A DNA stretch of 26,953 nt from UBA7236 sp043727235 (GCA_043727235.1 JAYSYX010000278.1:1-26953), one strand, 5' to 3'. Counted from the stretch's first letter, positions 16,695 through 25,135 are shown. Made by a program: numbers and translations. Notes: generated by a model not told the origin, from the letters alone.

Positions 16695-16733
16695 AACCTC
16701 CTTGAAAGTTAAATCTTTCATTGGAGGTTTTTA
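16695..16733 (+). terminator. Rho-independent terminator after the 45-residue protein
   Basis: AACCTCC (16695-16701) pairs with GGAGGTT (16723-16729), and inside it TGAAAG (16703-16708) pairs with CTTTCA (16715-16720). A run of T follows. This is a long, near-perfect stem on the + strand. The remaining stretch to 16946 shows nothing recognisable. Confidence 0.85.
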
Positions 16734-16946
16734 TTGGGAATTTCATTCATAGGCTATTTGTTATAATTGTTCAAGTTTTTTGCTTTCCAAAGCTCTAATT
16801 CTTTCACATGCTCCACTTAAAATTGGGGAAGTTAGAAAATAGAAATGCTACTTAATTTTAACAAGATGAAAAAAATCAAATGAACAGATAAACTGGATAT
16901 CTCACCGATTTTATTGCAAAGGTAACAACCTTATTTTCTCGGTTAC

Positions 16947-19247
16947 TTATTTAGACTCGAACAAATCAATTATCTTTTCATTTAATTCTTTTTCTTCGTG
17001 CCGACTAAATTTCCACTCTTCTTCTTGAATATCATTCACATAATCTTCTTCTTCCGCTTTTTGTTTATTTGACTCCGCTATTTCTGTTGCATCTATGTCA
17101 TTTATTCTATCTAGGATATTTGTTATAATACCGAAGTTCTCATTAAAAGAAATGCCGTCTACGTATAGTTCATCTAAGTACACTTTTAATTTTTGCTCGG
17201 ATGTATAGCTAGTTACATATTCATTATTCAATTCGATATCCTCAATCTTCGACTTCCAATATCTTTCAAGGTGACGAGTAACCAAGTCCTTGTTGCCAGG
17301 TTCTTCCAAAAATAGATTGTAATCTTTACCATAAGAATCAAAAAAATCTTTTATCTGAATAAAATCTTTCTCCTCTTCTGCATTACGAAACAAGCATTCC
17401 ACAACTTGATTCCATTTATTAGATACAACTTCCTTTGACCAATTATGTATAGATAATTCTTCCATTAAATAAACAAGATCTATTGTTTGTGTTGATGATA
17501 TTTTATACCAATCAATTGCATTAAAGTGTCTTGCAACATCATCTTTAATGAGATCTAGGTCAAAAAAAGAATAGTAAAAATTCAGCAAACCAAACTCTTT
17601 TGAACCAGTCGCTAAAAGTTCTAGCTCGGATTCATTTTTAAGAACCGATTTATATAAACGCATTAATTCATCGTGTGTAAAGTTTATAGAAGTTTGGAAT
17701 GTGCTTCTTTTGAATCGCCAAGTGTATTGTTCAATAAAGACCGCTGAATCTAGTATTCTCCATTTCTCGGATGGATTTCTATTTAAATAGTCAATCAAGA
17801 AGTCTGCTATTGAGGGATTAAAGAAATTGTATTCGGCAAAAACTTCATTTCGAGATGCAGAAATAAAACCTCCCAACAATTCTCTTACTTTTGTTGAGAA
17901 GCAATTGTTAATTCTAAGGAAATTGCCATTTTCTATTTCGTAGTTCATTCTTGCTTCGAAAGCCTTTTGAAGTATGTTTTCCCTCGGCTTATCCAAGCTG
18001 AACAAAGTAGTCAATAAAAAGCGAGAGTAATCATCAATTTGATGTTCGTAAGGATGTTTCCATATCAAATGAGGTTGTTCCAAATTATTGAATATGAACT
18101 CAAGATACTTATCTAAGTCCACGGAGCGAAGTCTCAGTGGGTCTGTTATAAATTCAATTATTCGGGGGTTGAAATTTTTGTGGGTGATTATCTTTAAATA
18201 ATTTTTGTTTTCAGTTATTTTTTCATAATATTCTTCGGATAATTCATTGAAATAAAGATGGTTATACAAAATAAGTGCCTTATCAAACTTATTATAATCC
18301 TGCACTTTTACTTCATGTCTTGCAATGTCTACCAAGGGATCTTGGAGCTTGGAAAGTTTGTCTACAGCTTGGTTTAAGATTGTTGTTCTACAGGTTAATA
18401 TTAATCTTTTTGTGGGATCATCTTTTACCCGCTTGATGAAATTGATAAGGTTTGAGTCGCTATTTTTTGAACTTGCTAATTCTAAATAATTAGATCCAAG
18501 AAAATCGTCAAAATAAAAAATTTGCTTAGTGTCTGGTTGCCATAAAGACTCTGCATCTTTTATATCTTCAATCACGACTAGTTGGTAGTCATTTCCGAGT
18601 AGTTCGTAAACTATCATTCTAGCAAGGGAGGTTTTACCAATACCGGGCTCCCCAATAATTATTAAGAATCTCTCCTTATTTAAGATAGTCAATGCTTTTT
18701 GATGTTTGTCACCAGATACATATATTCGGATGTTCCTGTTTATTGTTTTTGCAATGAATTCAGATCTTCCTTGGACCCCGTTTGTGATAATCTTTTTCAA
18801 GATTGTTGTGCTCGACAACCAAAGCTTGTAATGTTTTTCTTCTATTGCTTTAAATTTCCCAAGTAGATTATTTAAATCTTCTTTTCCTAAGATATCAGAT
18901 GTGTTTTTTATGAACGGGGAAAACAATTTTACCAAATCCTCTTTATTCTGTGGACTCAACTCAACGCTTGTGACCAATAAGTATCTATCGGGATTCAATA
19001 ATTTAACCTTTTTAAGCTCTGATTTTTCTAGATGATTATATAGCATGCTCCATCCACTTCGGCTCCAATGCTTTGCCTGCACAATGATTTTTTTACCGTC
19101 CACTGAATTGCAAAATCTAAGGTCTATACCTTTATCTTTTCCTGCCTTAAAGCTTTCAAGAGTTATTTTGAGTTCACATTGTAAAAGATCCCTAGAAAGG
19201 GCTTCAAATTCTTTATCATTTAAGCTGCGAAAGTCATATTCGTTCAT
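16947..19247 (-). CDS. Mrr-type nuclease fused to a STAND NTPase (nSTAND3-like), antiphage candidate
   Basis: The 766-residue product has an N-terminal PD-(D/E)xK nuclease domain of the Mrr kind: FEALSRDLL, GIDLRF (D42) and IIVQAKHW (Q57-x-K59). Next comes a P-loop NTPase with Walker A GEPGIGKTS (199-207), Walker B IFYFDDF (243-249) and a sensor-like LTCRT (284-288), typical of nSTAND3 proteins. The C-terminal 400 residues are helical without clear repeats and end in a very acidic tail (EEEDYVNDIQEEEW). By analogy with bacterial STAND/Avs proteins, the C-terminal part would sense a phage feature and the nuclease would act after assembly. It is divergent from the OLD nuclease gene. The family call is firm; the antiphage role is inferred. 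Confidence 0.82.
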   Translation of the reverse strand: MNEYDFRSLNDKEFEALSRDLLQCELKITLESFKAGKDKGIDLRFCNSVDGKKIIVQAKHWSRSGWSMLYNHLEKSELKKVKLLNPDRYLLVTSVELSPQNKEDLVKLFSPFIKNTSDILGKEDLNNLLGKFKAIEEKHYKLWLSSTTILKKIITNGVQGRSEFIAKTINRNIRIYVSGDKHQKALTILNKERFLIIIGEPGIGKTSLARMIVYELLGNDYQLVVIEDIKDAESLWQPDTKQIFYFDDFLGSNYLELASSKNSDSNLINFIKRVKDDPTKRLILTCRTTILNQAVDKLSKLQDPLVDIARHEVKVQDYNKFDKALILYNHLYFNELSEEYYEKITENKNYLKIITHKNFNPRIIEFITDPLRLRSVDLDKYLEFIFNNLEQPHLIWKHPYEHQIDDYSRFLLTTLFSLDKPRENILQKAFEARMNYEIENGNFLRINNCFSTKVRELLGGFISASRNEVFAEYNFFNPSIADFLIDYLNRNPSEKWRILDSAVFIEQYTWRFKRSTFQTSINFTHDELMRLYKSVLKNESELELLATGSKEFGLLNFYYSFFDLDLIKDDVARHFNAIDWYKISSTQTIDLVYLMEELSIHNWSKEVVSNKWNQVVECLFRNAEEEKDFIQIKDFFDSYGKDYNLFLEEPGNKDLVTRHLERYWKSKIEDIELNNEYVTSYTSEQKLKVYLDELYVDGISFNENFGIITNILDRINDIDATEIAESNKQKAEEEDYVNDIQEEEWKFSRHEEKELNEKIIDLFESK

Positions 19248-19555
19248 AAACTTGATTATAACATTTGGGTTTAAAACTCGTGATATTTGTTAATTGTTAA
19301 CATTGTCTGATAAAATGGAATTAATCTCAATTTAGCCTCCGGCTAATCCATTCTATTACTTTTTTACTATATACTTGCCTCTAAGTGGATGTTTACTCTC
19401 AACTATGGATGGCAAATTTGCTACATTTGGGTGAAATTTCATAGCTTATCTATAAACCCCGCCCTGTGATAAAATACATTGTATTTAATTTTTTTTAAAT
19501 TTTATGCATTTATTGACAATTGATCTTGACAAAGTGCACAATAAATATTGTTTAA
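19248..19555. other. divergent intergenic region between the STAND and OLD genes
   Basis: No gene is visible. A small inverted repeat, TTAGCC-TCC-GGCTAA, lies at 19332-19346 without a T-run. The stretch 19408-19427 (GGATGGCAAATTTGCTACAT) resembles a degraded copy of the GGAGGGTAAATTTGCTAT operator-like site. No confident promoter for the STAND gene was found. Confidence 0.4.
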
Positions 19556-19606
19556 GGTATTTAAATACCGATTAGTTGAACAATTTTAAAGAAACTCTTA
19601 TATTTC
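19556..19606 (+). promoter_or_regulatory. promoter with upstream palindrome for the OLD nuclease gene
   Basis: A perfect 14-bp palindrome, GGTATTTAAATACC (19556-19569), lies just upstream of a promoter-like pair: TTG at 19576-19578 and TATATTTC at 19599-19606 with a 20-bp spacer. Only the last base differs from TAnnTTTG. The OLD ATG follows 19 nt later. The palindrome position suggests binding by a regulator. Confidence 0.55.
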
Positions 19607-19624
19607 GAAAAATCTTCTATACCT

Positions 19625-21568
19625 ATGTATCTCAACACACTTTCAATTTTTAATTATAAAAGCTGTCAGGGCATTTCTTTAGACTTTTTTAAGGACGATC
19701 CAACTACTATAATCGGTATAAATGATTCGGGTAAATCAGCTATTTTAAAATCAATAGGTCTCCTCCTTGATCCTAAGACTGCTTTTAATATTTCTGGAGA
19801 TACAAGAGCAACCTCGGACATATCAAATACTCTGCTTGGTTCAGAAAAGTGTGCAGAAATATTTAATAAGTTGGACCTCCTTCCGTTTTCGGATCAAATT
19901 AATGGGACAGCAATATTGGGTGAGTTCATTATTGAAGATGAAGAATATACTAATGAGTTTAAAGAATCTCTATCAGAACAGTTGCGATGGTCTCTGGAGA
20001 GTTTTGCCAACAAGAAAATCTACCTATTAAAGTTCTATGAATCAGGTGACTCATTGGGTAAATATTTTCTATATACGAATGATGCTGAAAAACCACTTTC
20101 ATTGTGGAATAAAAAAGCAGCCGAACTTACTCAAGCTCGGAAAGAATTAGGTGTTACTGATGAAGATATAAGAAATGACAATAGCAAGGGTCGATTTGGT
20201 AACCTTGAAGTAATTAGGGGAATTTATAGCAAAACAACATTGAAGCCAGTTTGGAGTGAATATCCGAGTTTTATTAAAGCAGACCTACCACAGTTTCCTG
20301 TATATAGATATATTGACTGGAACACCTCATTAGCTGATATTGAAAATTTGGCTAATGACGTGATGAAAAAACACATTGAGGATTCCAAAAAAGCTTTAGC
20401 TGATCAAGCTGCCGATGTTAGCAAAAATGCTACCGAAGAGGTAAACAAAGAATTCGAGTCTATGACAAAGGAACTAACCCGAGGTTTAAGTAATATCAGC
20501 GCTATAAAGGCGAAAGTAACATTTACTGTTGCGGAAAAAGTTTCTGATATTATTATTAATAAAACCACCTCAGATGGCGATATACGTCTTGATTCTCAAG
20601 GTGAGGGAGTGAAAAGACAAATATTATTTGCTTTTTTAAAATGGGCAAATACACGAAATTTTGAAGAAACAGAAACATCTCATAAGCAATTTATATGGTG
20701 TTTTGATGAGCCTGAATCACATCTTTATCCGACTGCTCAGCGAGATCTGTTTGCCATTTTAGCAGGGTTATCCAAAGGAAATTATCAAATTATTTTAGGA
20801 ACCCACTCTACTATTTTTATTGATAGGTTGCGTTTGAATGAAATATATAAAATAAAATTGGAAGAAAAGTATTCTGAAATTCTTAAGTGCACTACAATAG
20901 ATGATGTGCATGATATTCTTGGAGTTCGAAATAGCGATATTTTATTTTTCGATCTATTTTTAGCCGTTGAAGGTGAAACGGATATTATTCTCTTTCCTCA
21001 TTTCTATAAACTATATTCAGGAAAATCTTTAGAGGAGGATGCGATAAAATTAATTCCTTTAAATGGATCTGGTAATTATAAGCACAACAAAGAAGTTCTA
21101 AAAAATATTTTGGGTGATTTTAAAAAAATAGAAAGCACCGTTCACTATATTTTTGATACTGATACCGAAGAAACGGGCGAGAATGTGTATTTACTTGGTG
21201 TTTGTGATATTGAAGATATTTTCCCTAATGAAATATGGATACGTTTAGTTCAAGAAAAATGTGGTTTAGAAATTACCAATGAAGAATTAGAAAATATTAG
21301 AGGTCAGTTAAATCCAAAAGTTGGTGCAACTAAATTTCATAAAAAATTAGGCTCTCTAGTTGCCCAAAAATCAGCGCAAACTGTTTATTTGCCATCCAAA
21401 AGAGATTCTGCGCAAATCATTCAAACTTATATAACTGATGTTGAGCAGATACCAAAATCTATAATTGATATTTTAAAACAAATTAAATTTAATAATTTAC
21501 AGGCTGCTATTGAAGTTGAGGAAGTCCACCTCGCTCAAGTTGTTGAAGAAACCGATACCACAGTTTGA
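19625..21568 (+). CDS. OLD-family ATPase-TOPRIM nuclease
   Basis: The 647-residue product has the ABC-type ATPase and TOPRIM layout of OLD nucleases. Walker A is GINDSGKS (31-38) and the ABC signature is SQGEGVKRQ (near 323). Walker B is CFDEPESHLYP (near 360), with the D-loop/H-loop region LGTHST shortly after. The TOPRIM acidic Glu is in LAVEGETDIILF (near 448) and the acidic D-x-D is in FDTDTEETG (near 510). No UvrD-like or other partner gene follows, so this looks like a class 1, stand-alone OLD rather than a Gabija pair. OLD proteins cleave DNA and often restrict phage. It is divergent from the Mrr-STAND gene. Confidence 0.87.
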   Translation: MYLNTLSIFNYKSCQGISLDFFKDDPTTIIGINDSGKSAILKSIGLLLDPKTAFNISGDTRATSDISNTLLGSEKCAEIFNKLDLLPFSDQINGTAILGEFIIEDEEYTNEFKESLSEQLRWSLESFANKKIYLLKFYESGDSLGKYFLYTNDAEKPLSLWNKKAAELTQARKELGVTDEDIRNDNSKGRFGNLEVIRGIYSKTTLKPVWSEYPSFIKADLPQFPVYRYIDWNTSLADIENLANDVMKKHIEDSKKALADQAADVSKNATEEVNKEFESMTKELTRGLSNISAIKAKVTFTVAEKVSDIIINKTTSDGDIRLDSQGEGVKRQILFAFLKWANTRNFEETETSHKQFIWCFDEPESHLYPTAQRDLFAILAGLSKGNYQIILGTHSTIFIDRLRLNEIYKIKLEEKYSEILKCTTIDDVHDILGVRNSDILFFDLFLAVEGETDIILFPHFYKLYSGKSLEEDAIKLIPLNGSGNYKHNKEVLKNILGDFKKIESTVHYIFDTDTEETGENVYLLGVCDIEDIFPNEIWIRLVQEKCGLEITNEELENIRGQLNPKVGATKFHKKLGSLVAQKSAQTVYLPSKRDSAQIIQTYITDVEQIPKSIIDILKQIKFNNLQAAIEVEEVHLAQVVEETDTTV

Positions 21569-21598
21569 CAATAAAAGTATTTGTGCTTTAATCGTGCC

Positions 21599-21823
21599 AT
21601 GGCAACACGCAGAAAGAAAACACCACTTGAGATATGGGAAACCGGCAAAGGAAATGCGGGTCGTCCTCGTAAAATCACCGAGGAAGAAAACCGGCTTCTT
21701 GATGAGTTAGCAAACATTCTTGTTGAGATATGTCTTGATGAGAAGAAAATGGTTCAGCCGATTGTATCGGATATAGTTCTGCCGTTGAGGCATCATATGC
21801 AGCACACAGTCGAAACAAATTAG
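21599..21823 (+). CDS. small recombinase-associated-type protein (copy 1)
   Basis: The ATG at 21599 gives a product of 74 residues: a basic N-terminus (MATRRKKTPLEIWETGKG), a GRPRKIT motif and a helix LLDELANILVEICLDEKK. The helix is close to DYLAELLVEIYLDQK in the 66-residue protein next to the serine recombinase at 23616. The shared LA-x-[IL]-L-V-E-I-x-L-D-x-K core suggests one small family that travels with these recombinases. Here the copy stands without its own recombinase. Its 3' half overlaps the XRE gene on the other strand by about 150 bp. An upstream in-frame ATG at 21581 is less likely. Confidence 0.55.
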   Translation: MATRRKKTPLEIWETGKGNAGRPRKITEEENRLLDELANILVEICLDEKKMVQPIVSDIVLPLRHHMQHTVETN

Positions 21824-21959
21824 GTACACTTGGATACTTGTGTCCGTGTTCCCATTTTGAAAGGCGATCAGCACAATCTAAGTGTAATAGTTTTGCTGCA
21901 TCTTTTAAGGTGAGTCTTTTCCTGAGTCGATATTCTTGAATTTTGTTTTTAATTTTCAT
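21675..21959 (-). CDS. XRE-family regulator (copy 2 of 2)
   Basis: The start is the ATG at 21959; a TTG three codons upstream is in frame. The product of 94 residues has a Cro/CI-type HTH at about residues 3-60 (IQEYRLRKRLTLKDAAKLLHLD, DRLSKWEHG, NLFRLCAAYD), related to the regulator at 14582. An ATAGCAAAT half-site (21962-21970) lies 2 bp upstream of the start and a fuller site lies at 21998-22020. Its last 30 residues overlap the small + strand gene and look unconserved, so the functional domain sits mostly outside the heavy overlap. Confidence 0.75.
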   Translation of the reverse strand: MKIKNKIQEYRLRKRLTLKDAAKLLHLDCADRLSKWEHGHKYPSVPNLFRLCAAYDASTAELYPIQSAEPFSSHQDISQQECLLTHQEAGFLPR

Positions 21960-21961
21960 AT

Positions 21962-22020
21962 ATAGCAAATAGTAGATGATTAATAAGAACCCTGTAAGGA
22001 GGGTAAATTTGCTATTTATA
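21962..22020. promoter_or_regulatory. operator-like sites upstream of XRE copy 2
   Basis: GGAGGGTAA (21998-22006) is followed by ATTTGCTAT (22007-22015), TT and ATAG (22018-22021). The outer part of the right arm is lost. The preceding GTAA extends the match to the copies at 9032 and 14912. A separate half-site, ATAGCAAAT, is at 21962-21970 beside the XRE start. The recombinase stop codon lies inside the first site. Confidence 0.65.
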
Positions 22021-23677
22021 GTGGTTTTTCTTTTAGGATTTCATTGACTTCAATTAGTTGCTTTCCGATTTCTTCCCAGTATTTCTTTGTGGTAGGATTA
22101 TCCTTGTTAGGAAGAGTTACTTTATCCCCATTTATGGAGGGTAAAATTGCTATATCTGGTATGTTTTTGAAAACTTTTTTCTTAACGCCCGCCCTATGCG
22201 ACTTTTCATGTAAAAAAATATCTTTTACCTTGAAAAGTCTACATATTTCCGGTGTTCGAAATATTGAGCCATCATACATGACCCCTTGTGGGAATTCGAA
22301 CACCTGTAAACGGAGTTTATTTTCATTGTTTGCCCTTTCCCAAACCTTGCTTGGATTGGTAAGCAGTTCTTTTGCATTCTCAACAAGCTCTTCATAATTA
22401 ACATCATACTGTGGTTCAATGTAAAGCCTTGAGTTTAGATTAAGTAATTCCTTATCTATTCTATCTAACTGATCTCGTAGTATCTCATTACTGATAATTC
22501 CCTCGATATTTTTTTCAATGAGCAGGCTTTGTTTTTCTTTTAATTGCCTCACTTGAAGTTGCACTTTTTCACGATCCTTTAAACGATATTTTACACCTTT
22601 GGAAAGAGTATCTCTCAGTTTCTTCTTCAATGCCTCAAAATGGCTCTCATTGAGGCTGTAATGATCCATAAACGATTTAAATTGAGCTTCAAGGGCTTCT
22701 TTCGGAAAATTCATCATCTTAGCTATATAACGATAATATGGGTATTTCTTGATTTTGCCCTGGCTCCAAGCACCTGTCAGTTTTAAACCATTGGGATGCG
22801 AAACAAACCTTCGTAGTGGAAAGTCAGGATGCTTCGTTTGATAGGAGTAATTTTTTCGTGTACGGTGTTTAAGGACAAGTTGCACTTGTTCAAATAATGT
22901 TTCTGGAACAATAGGTTGAAACAGTCCTTTATTCCTCTCCCCGAATTTAATGATCCAACCTGCATATACTTCATTTTTAAGTAGCCGATAAAATTGTGAT
23001 CGTGAAATAGGTTTTCCTTTTAGGTTCGTAAATCCTGAATGAAGCATCCTCTTACGTATTTCTTCAACAGGATATTCATTTTTTGCAACCTCTTCAAAGA
23101 TTTGTCGGACTATCGGAGCATTTTGATTTGGTTCTATAGTTCCTTTTCCGGCTATTCTTGTATGCATATATCCCCACGGTGCACTCCATGCATATCTTCC
23201 TTCCCTCATTGCTTCTCTACTGCCATTAACTGCCCGCTCGGTTCGAACATCATTATCAAATTGTGCGACATTTGCAATAATGTTTTCCATGAATTTTCCG
23301 GCAGGGTTATCACCAAAAAATTCGGTCGTCGATTTTAATAATATTCCATATCTTTTTAGCCTTATTCGCAGATAGCTATAGTCATCAATATTTCGTGCAA
23401 AACGGTCAATTTTATACACTACAACAAAAGAGATATTATTATTCCTGTTTGAACAGTATGCGAGAAGTTCATTCAACTCTTTTCTGTCTTTCGTCTTTGC
23501 ACTCTTTCCTTTTTCAATAAAAGCTGAAGCTATTTCGTAGCCCTGTTTGAAGGCATACTCCCTACATAGCTTCTCTTGGGTTACAAGTGAATTACCCTCC
23601 GTTACCTGGGAGGGATCAGATACCCGGCAATAAATGACTGCCTTCGGTTTTATTGCATTGTGTGTTTCGGGGTTCAA
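22016..23677 (-). CDS. large serine recombinase
   Basis: The 553-residue product starts with a resolvase/invertase catalytic domain: VIYCRVSDPSQ with the nucleophile Ser20, and YKIDRFARN (R92, R95). A recombinase domain follows (about residues 165-270, including RQIFEEVAKNEYPVEEI and GRYAWSAPWGY). The zinc beta-ribbon region near 287-315 (RRFVSHPNGLKLTG...YPYYRY) keeps the fold pattern but lacks the usual Cys ligands. A coiled coil (about 345-420) precedes the C-terminal tail. It is the integrase-type enzyme of the element. It is translated after, and overlaps by 62 bp, the 66-residue gene upstream. Confidence 0.9.
   Translation of the reverse strand: MNPETHNAIKPKAVIYCRVSDPSQVTEGNSLVTQEKLCREYAFKQGYEIASAFIEKGKSAKTKDRKELNELLAYCSNRNNNISFVVVYKIDRFARNIDDYSYLRIRLKRYGILLKSTTEFFGDNPAGKFMENIIANVAQFDNDVRTERAVNGSREAMREGRYAWSAPWGYMHTRIAGKGTIEPNQNAPIVRQIFEEVAKNEYPVEEIRKRMLHSGFTNLKGKPISRSQFYRLLKNEVYAGWIIKFGERNKGLFQPIVPETLFEQVQLVLKHRTRKNYSYQTKHPDFPLRRFVSHPNGLKLTGAWSQGKIKKYPYYRYIAKMMNFPKEALEAQFKSFMDHYSLNESHFEALKKKLRDTLSKGVKYRLKDREKVQLQVRQLKEKQSLLIEKNIEGIISNEILRDQLDRIDKELLNLNSRLYIEPQYDVNYEELVENAKELLTNPSKVWERANNENKLRLQVFEFPQGVMYDGSIFRTPEICRLFKVKDIFLHEKSHRAGVKKKVFKNIPDIAILPSINGDKVTLPNKDNPTTKKYWEEIGKQLIEVNEILKEKPL
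22136..22156. promoter_or_regulatory. copy of the operator-like motif inside the recombinase gene
   Basis: GGAGGGTAAAATTGCTATAT lies in coding sequence near the recombinase C-terminus, where the opposite strand encodes IAILPSI. Its first 17 bp match the start of the site at 14912, but there is no right palindrome arm. It may be an intragenic binding site or a chance match forced by the codons. Confidence 0.35.
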
Positions 23678-23816
23678 ATTCTTTTTGGTCGAGATATATT
23701 TCGACTAATAACTCTGCTAAATAATCAAGTGCCATATCATTAGTTACGAAAGAAGCATTCGGATTAAATCCTGAAAGCATTTCATTTTCTTCACTAATTG
23801 ATCGGTTCTTTTTCAT
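23616..23816 (-). CDS. small recombinase-associated protein (copy 2)
   Basis: The 66-residue product has a polar start (MKKNRSISEENEMLSGFNPNA), a helix MALDYLAELLVEIYLDQKEF and a polar tail. The helix matches LLDELANILVEICLDEKK of the + strand protein at 21599. The end of the gene overlaps the start of the serine recombinase by 62 bp in another frame, which implies translational coupling. An accessory factor for the recombinase, such as a directionality factor, is a reasonable guess but not demonstrated. Confidence 0.65.
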   Translation of the reverse strand: MKKNRSISEENEMLSGFNPNASFVTNDMALDYLAELLVEIYLDQKEFEPRNTQCNKTEGSHLLPGI

Positions 23817-23881
23817 ACTAACGTACTTTTTACTCTTTGTGAGTACCCTTATTATGAATTATCGAAGAGCTTTAAATAAGT

Positions 23882-23915
23882 AGGGTATTTTTGCTATTTA
23901 GTGATATTTTACCCG
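23882..23915. promoter_or_regulatory. operator-like palindrome in the small-protein / VirD4 divergent region
   Basis: GGGTA (23883-23887) and TACCC (23910-23914) form outer inverted arms, with TTGCTAT (23891-23897) inside. On the other strand the site reads GGCGGGTAAAATATCAC, resembling GGAGGGTAAAATTTGC of the other copies. It lies between the divergent starts at 23816 and 23954 and could control both. Confidence 0.55.
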
Positions 23916-23953
23916 CCTTATGTGTGAATTGTTTTTTTCATATCATTTAACTC

Positions 23954-25135
23954 ATGAGCATGGAAGATTATGATATTACGCCTATAGGATATACCACCTG
24001 GCGAAACCAAAACATTCCGTTTGGTATAAAAGACAAGGATAGACTTGGACATATTTACTGTATCGGAAAAACCGGAATGGGGAAGAGTACATTATTACAG
24101 AAAATGGCTCTCTCGGATATTGAGAAAGGTAAAGGTTGCGGAATAATTGATCCGCATGGAGATGTGGCAAAATATTTACTAGAGCGGATTCCAGAGAATA
24201 GAAAAAAGGACTTAATATACATTAATCCGGTAATTGAAAATGTAATTTCATATAACCCTCTTCATGCCGTGCATCCAGATTTTCATAGCTTGGTTGCCTC
24301 GGGATTACTTTCAACTTTCCGTAAAATCTGGGCGGAATCATGGGGACCTCGAATGGAATATGTTTTACGCTTTAGTCTCCTCACATTACTGCAATATCCA
24401 TATGCAACACTACTTGATATTCAACCACTATTAACTGACAAGCACTTCAAAGAAAAAGTGCTTGAATATGTGAAAGACGATTACATATTCGACTTTTGGA
24501 GAAAGGAATTTGACAAATACTCACCTTCATTTCGCAATGAGGTTATTTCACCGATTTTGAATAAAATGGGAGTTTTTATTTCAAGTCAACCACTCCGAAA
24601 TATGCTCGGAAAACAGGTATCGGGTTTTCGGATGTCGCAGGTGATGGATGAACAAAAGATTCTCATTGCCAATCTTTCAAAAGGACAAATTGGCGAAGAT
24701 GCATCTACTATTATCGGAAGTATTCTTGTTACTTCAATTCAGCTTTCTGCATTATACAGAGCTAAGCAGCCACTTGATAAACGAATTCCGTTTTATTTAT
24801 ATGTTGATGAATCGCATTCGTTTTTATCGCTCTCTTTTGCGGATATTTTAGCCGAAACACGGAAATATGGACTGTCATTGTTTCTTGCGCATCAATACAT
24901 TGAGCAATTGAATAAAGATATTCTATCTGCGATTTTCGGAAATGTTGGGACATTCATTTGTTTTAGAGTGGGGGCTACTGATGCTGAATATTTGGAGAGG
25001 GAGTTTGAGCAGGTGTTTGATAGGAATGATTTCATTAAATTACCCAAATTCGAGATGTATTTAAAGTTGATGATTGACGGAATTTCGAGTGAAGGATTTA
25101 GCGGAAAAATAAATCAGCAAAGCATAATCAATTAA
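23954..25135 (+). CDS. VirD4/TraG-like conjugation ATPase (type IV coupling protein-like)
   Basis: The 393-residue product has Walker A GKTGMGKST (38-46), the coupling-protein hallmark IIDPHGDV (near 70) and Walker B LYVDESHSF (near 278), with a TraM-recognition-like C-terminal part (ILAETRKYGLSLFLAHQYIEQL). There is no N-terminal membrane pair, so it is the soluble, short form found in many Bacteroidota elements, not a full VirD4. It would pump or recruit DNA during transfer. No relaxase or mating-pair genes are in the window. Its start lies opposite the small recombinase-associated gene with an operator-like site between. Confidence 0.85.
   Translation: MSMEDYDITPIGYTTWRNQNIPFGIKDKDRLGHIYCIGKTGMGKSTLLQKMALSDIEKGKGCGIIDPHGDVAKYLLERIPENRKKDLIYINPVIENVISYNPLHAVHPDFHSLVASGLLSTFRKIWAESWGPRMEYVLRFSLLTLLQYPYATLLDIQPLLTDKHFKEKVLEYVKDDYIFDFWRKEFDKYSPSFRNEVISPILNKMGVFISSQPLRNMLGKQVSGFRMSQVMDEQKILIANLSKGQIGEDASTIIGSILVTSIQLSALYRAKQPLDKRIPFYLYVDESHSFLSLSFADILAETRKYGLSLFLAHQYIEQLNKDILSAIFGNVGTFICFRVGATDAEYLEREFEQVFDRNDFIKLPKFEMYLKLMIDGISSEGFSGKINQQSIIN

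Noticed and set aside
19625..21823. Gabija (OLD-like GajA plus helicase GajB) system
   Set aside because: No UvrD-like helicase follows the OLD gene; the next gene encodes a small protein.
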